This document shows, in pieces, positions 26,437 to 30,000 of a stretch of DNA of 30,000 bases. Origin of the DNA: Chondrilla cf. caribensis. Lineage: Eukaryota > Porifera > Demospongiae > Chondrillida > Chondrillidae. A program made the position numbers and the translations under genes. The DNA is taken from positions 4,696,223-4,726,222 of the forward strand of contig OZ026564.1 in NCBI GenBank assembly GCA_964020155.1, written 5' to 3'. Below the pieces are notes generated by a model, which ran no database searches, was not told the DNA's origin, and saw nothing but the letters and a program-made list of their open reading frames with translations. Each line of letters begins with the position of its first letter. Within the stretch, counting starts at the first letter, position 1.

Positions 26437-28650
26437 ATGGTTTGTCGAATGCGTGGATGTGGTAGTGGCGCACGTGAGCATCAGGTGATCTCCCAAGTCG
26501 GAACTACCTTTTCCAACAAGAACACTTTGGAAATGGTTGATTTCGGAGAGAGACGGACGTCGTTGGTCACGGAGAATGGCAGAGAGCAAGGCGGTAAACC
26601 TACGGAGGTTACGTTCAAGGTTCTGATGATCGGTGATTCCAGTGTGGGAAAAACCGCCTCTTTGGCGCGGTTTGCCGAGGACACTTTTCCTCATTCGTTT
26701 ATCTCTACAGTCGGTAAGCTTTTCAGCTCGTTCGGTTGATTCTCAGAGAGGACTGAGAAACCCGAATCCTTTGCTATGTGTCCCAAGTCCACTTAGTCAA
26801 TAAACGACCTTTCTGTTTCGTTCTAAACCGAATCAGTCCGCGCCTCACGAGGTCACATTACGTTCCCTCATTTCCTCCCACCACAACCAGATTGTGTTGC
26901 CACTGATACGTTTACTGTGTGTTCCAACTTAAAGGGCTGTGTCAATGCAGTCCAACGTGCTTAGTAAGCACCTTGCAGAGCACACTAAATCTGTGATTCT
27001 TATTAGAGGTGCTTACTATCAGTACTGGTCAACATAGTGTACTTGAGCTAGGGACTGAGTGAGGTGTGTGTGTGCTAACCAGGAGTGTGTACTAACCAGG
27101 AGTGTGCACTAACCAGGAGTGTGTACTAACCAGGAGTGTGTACTAACCAGGAGTGTGTCCTAATCAGGAGTGTGTCCTAACCAGGAGTGTGCCCTAACCA
27201 GGAGTGTGTGCTAACCAGGAGTGTGTACTAACCAGGAGTGTGTGCTTTGATTGTTGATTACGGATGGTTATCCGTGTACCCTCACATTACTGATGATGAT
27301 GCTGATGGTAATCAATCTTCGCTTGATTGTATTATCACCAGGTCATGAAGCAGCATTCCAGGATACTCGATTCGTAACACTCCTGAACCATGTGATGGAC
27401 CTATAGACAATATACAATAAATTGAATTCAAATTAAATCAATTCGTAACGATAAAATCTCATTTGATTTGGAAAGACATGGTTTGATACTGGAGCACTAT
27501 CCAGGATAATTTGAACCCACTTATATCCCATAGCACCGCCATGAGTGATCGTCATGCCGACCGTGGTCCCTAAGTACCTCCAAATATGTCCAGGTTTCCT
27601 CACACCATTGTTCTCCCCTCCTTGGTGGGACGACCTTAATTGTTCACTATGTACGCTACATATGGTTTGTGCAGGAATTGACTATAAACAGCGTGTTCTT
27701 GATATTGATGGGGTCAAGATACGTCTTAGTGTGTGGTGAGTTGCATGGACGAATGAATCCTAGCTCACCAAAGTGCCTCCTATGTACTTTCACACCCCTC
27801 ATCACCTGCACTGCCCCTTACCCACACTATCATGACCCCCTCACCACCCCTCACCACCCCTCACCACCACCTCGCTCACTATCATGACTCCTTCACACCC
27901 CTCACCACCCCTCACCACCACCTTGCTCACTATCATGACTCCTTCACACCCCTCACCACCACCTTGCTCACTATCATGACTCCTTCACACCCCTCACCAC
28001 CACCTTGCTCACTATCATGATTCCTTCACACCCCTGTCAACCCTCACATCACCTAAGTCTTATTTGTTTATGTTGAAGTGTAGGGATTTTTCTGTAATTT
28101 TTCTGTCTCCTCCATTGTGCCCCCCAGGGACACAGCTGGGCAGGAACGCTTCAGGACATTGACTAATGCTTACTACAGAGGAGCACATGTATGTCACATG
28201 ATACTAACCACGATAATGTTATGTGTTGTATGTGTGATCATGTGATCGTCACATGATCACTGGATATACTGGTGTGTGTGTGTGTCCATGTCCACTGGAT
28301 GTACTGGTGTGTGTGTGTCCATGTCCACTGGATGTACTGGTGTGTGTGTGTGTCCATGTCCACTGGATGTACTGGTGTGTGTTGTGTGTATCAACACTCA
28401 CGTGCACCCCTCCTCCACAGGGGGTGGTGGTCATGTACGACATAACCAATCGGGGTAGTTTCCTCAATGTCCCCGGGTGGATCACTGACACCAGAGAATA
28501 TGGTTCAGCCAATACAAAGATGGTTGTTGTGGGGAATAAAGTGGACCGCACTGATCGCGACGTTCCATCTGAAGATGGAGAGAAACTGGCAAAAGTTCAT
28601 AAATTAAAATTTTTCGAGACAAGTGCTTTGGAAGGCACCAACTGTGATGC

Positions 28651-28708
<58 letters not shown>

Positions 28709-28742
28709 TGTGCGTGCGTGCGCATGTGTGTGTGAGTGTGTG

Positions 28743-28773
<31 letters not shown>

Positions 28774-28781
28774 TTGTGTGT

Positions 28782-28878
<97 letters not shown>

Positions 28879-29120
28879 AGTGTGTGTACATGTGTGTTTG
28901 TGTGTGTGTGTGTGTGTGCACACATGTACGTACATACATTGTGTATATTTTTAGGTCTTTGAATATTTATCAAGAGAAATGTTGAATACGGCAAGAGGTG
29001 GAGGCTATGACACTGTGAGATGAACTTGTCTCTTACTTTTCATAAAGTGTAGATGTGTCGTATGTATGTGTATACAGATAAACTCTGTATACAAACACAC
29101 ATGTTCGCACACACACACAT

Positions 29121-29185
<65 letters not shown>

Positions 29186-29314
29186 CACTACACACATATC
29201 ACATTCTCCTTTGTCCTCTCTCCCTAGTTTATGGGCAATCGTCACTATAATATCCTCAACGTGGAAAAGGTCTCTTCAAAACCTCCAGCTAGGCGGACTT
29301 GTTTGTGTAGTTAG
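26437..29314 (+). CDS. Rab-family small GTPase, Rab26/Rab37-like, 6 exons
   Basis: Coding exons are 26437-26713, 27675-27735, 28128-28188, 28421-28651, 28955-29014 and 29228-29314. All are GT-AG with consistent phases and encode 258 aa. G motifs: P-loop GDSSVGKT (66-73), switch I Thr91 in STVG, DTAGQE with the catalytic Gln (114-119), GNKVD (171-175) and ETSAL (199-203). [16 protein letters not shown] is a Rab-family switch [17 protein letters not shown] and EDGEKLAK resemble Rab26/Rab37, regulators of secretory-granule traffic and autophagy. Rab18 and Rab4 resemblances are weaker. The tail ends CLCS, which suits a CaaX prenylation box rather than the usual CC or CXC ends. The N-terminal extension is about 58 residues from the first ATG. 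Met33 (ATG at 26533) would give a more usual 226 aa, and I cannot decide between them. If the last intron is retained, exon 5 reads into a stop at 29021-29023 and loses the prenylation tail. Confidence 0.92.
26714..27674 (+). other. Rab intron 1
   Basis: GTAAGC donor and TTTGTGCAG acceptor. AATAAA occurs at 26799-26804 and again at about 27417. A 17-bp minisatellite lies at 27067-27245. The remaining unique sequence has no assignable function. Confidence 0.6.
27067..27245. repeat. 17-bp minisatellite, about 10 copies
   Basis: GTGTGTACTAACCAGGA unit with GCACT, GTCCT and GCCCT variants. ACTAAC inside each unit matches a metazoan branch-point consensus (yUnAy), so the array supplies about ten potential branch sites, roughly 430-600 bp from the acceptor. 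Confidence 0.93.
27780..28045. repeat. 41-53-bp minisatellite in Rab intron 2
   Basis: CTCACTATCATGACTCCTTC and ACACCCCTCACCACCACCTTG modules repeat four to five times. Earlier copies carry an extra CACCCCTCACCAC block. C-rich on the sense strand, inside intron 2 (27736-28127). Confidence 0.85.
28255..28388. repeat. 32-34-bp minisatellite in Rab intron 3
   Basis: GGATGTACTGGTGTGTGTGT plus CCATGTCCACT, about four copies differing in GT number. It fills much of the 232-bp intron 28189-28420. Confidence 0.88.
28652..28925. repeat. (GT)n starting at the exon 4 donor, fills Rab intron 4
   Basis: The GTGAGT donor at 28652 is itself the first part of the repeat. About 270 of the intron's 303 bases are GT repeat with CGCGTGCGTGCG, TACATG and TTCGTG interruptions. 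Only about 30 bases remain before the TATATTTTTAG acceptor. Confidence 0.95.
29108..29185. repeat. (CA)n microsatellite in Rab intron 5
   Basis: CA run preceded by ACACATGTACAC modules. It lies 42 bp before the exon 6 acceptor at 29227, in the branch-point region. Confidence 0.95.
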
Positions 29315-29790
29315 CCATGCAACAACCACTTGTGTATAATACCTGTGTTAGTGGGTGGGTGGGTGTGAGTGCGTGTGTGGATTCTTCCACCCATCGTATT
29401 TATATTATGTCAAAACATACAACAAGCTTGTCAATGCACGTAGATGTAGTAAATTTTAATTTAATATATACAATATTGCATGAGTATTGTTAATTGTATT
29501 AATTTCATTTTGTATTGCTATAATTACTGTATATTTTTATTAATTATTTATGGTCGTCTTTCATTTCCTCTGCATGTGTTGAAGCTCGTAAATAATTATA
29601 ACTACCAGTGTTTGTGATTTTATATCCCAGCAATGTGGAATAATACAGTGCAGAATATATTATTATTTTAGTGTTGCATGTTATTTCATTATTATTTTCA
29701 TATTAAAGTCAATTTTGCATGCAATTCTTATTCAATCAACAATGTGACAAATTTATGACCCTATCTTTTTGTATTCTCTACTTTTCATCT
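29315..29790 (+). other. 3' flank / probable 3' UTR of the Rab gene
   Basis: Strongly AT-rich, with ATTTTTATTAATTATTTATG-type stretches near 29530-29550. ATTAAA at 29702-29707 is a candidate poly(A) signal, and a canonical AATAAA lies at 29982-29987 past the minisatellite. Which is used is unknown. Confidence 0.45.
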
Positions 29791-29952
29791 TGTACTGGGT
29801 GCCTGGTGTGTACTGGGTGCCTGGTGTGTACTGGGTGTCTGGTGTGTACTGGGTGCCTGGTGTGTACTGGGTGCCTGGTGTGTACTGGGTGCCTGGTGTG
29901 TACTGGGTGCTGGCTGTGTACCGGGTGCCTTGTGTGTACTGGGTGCCTGGTG
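29791..29952. repeat. 18-bp minisatellite, 9 copies
   Basis: TGTACTGGGTGCCTGGTG unit, 162 bp = 9 x 18, with variants GTCTGG, GCTGGC and CCGGGT. The frame stays open on both strands because 18 is divisible by three; it is not a gene. Confidence 0.95.
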
Positions 29953-30000
29953 TAGTAGCCATTGGCTAAAGCCCTCCCCAGAATAAATAAGCTTACCTAA

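Overview
This is a stretch of animal nuclear DNA. It carries three spliced genes head to tail on the + strand and an exceptional load of tandem repeats. The lineage cannot be fixed from the sequence. A class I bHLH E-protein (metazoan-type), GT-AG introns of about 0.2-4 kb, tight gene spacing and MITE-like elements with a CAGTGGAACCTCT-type end suggest an invertebrate, perhaps a sponge or another early-branching animal. That placement is inference. There is no prokaryotic signal, operon or CRISPR.

Layout. Bases 1-8530 hold no gene I can support. They contain microsatellites, a 29-bp minisatellite of 35 whole copies (1351-2365), a 61-bp and a 67-bp local repeat, an 83-bp insertion with a perfect 15-bp target-site duplication and a hammerhead-ribozyme-like core (3511-3593), a 24-bp minisatellite (5644-6268), a 12-bp/11-bp compound array (6596-6899) and a 58-bp array (7200-7620). 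A TATA-type core promoter sits at 8541-8573. From 8618 to 24768 lies an E-protein (TCF3/TCF4/TCF12/Daughterless-like) gene in 11 inferred coding exons. All splice phases agree and the model encodes 663 aa. From 25610 to 26299 is a two-exon HINT1-type HIT hydrolase of 117 aa. Only 137 bp further on is a six-exon Rab GTPase most like Rab26/Rab37 (26437-29314, 258 aa). The window ends in AT-rich 3' sequence and an 18-bp minisatellite.

Repeats and genes. The introns of the E-protein gene are largely built from two minisatellite families used repeatedly: a 59-bp unit in introns 1, 2 and 7, and a 26-bp unit in introns 3 and 5. Both contain sequence matching the ends of a MITE whose full copy is in intron 2 (12878-13057) and whose fragment is at 7053-7096. 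This suggests that transposon ends seeded the arrays. Several introns begin with long (GT)n, meaning UG-repeat RNA, close to the 5' splice site. The E-protein carries a 9-residue coding minisatellite in a long C-terminal tail after the bHLH.

The three proteins (a transcription factor, a nucleotide hydrolase and a membrane-traffic GTPase) have no evident common pathway. The grouping looks like ordinary gene neighbourhood. The long ORFs over the repeat arrays (poly Cys-Val, His-Thr, Met-rich) are artefacts of repeat periodicity. No complete new biological system was found. The most unusual items are the hammerhead-like insertion, the MITE-end-to-minisatellite relationship and the altered E-protein architecture.
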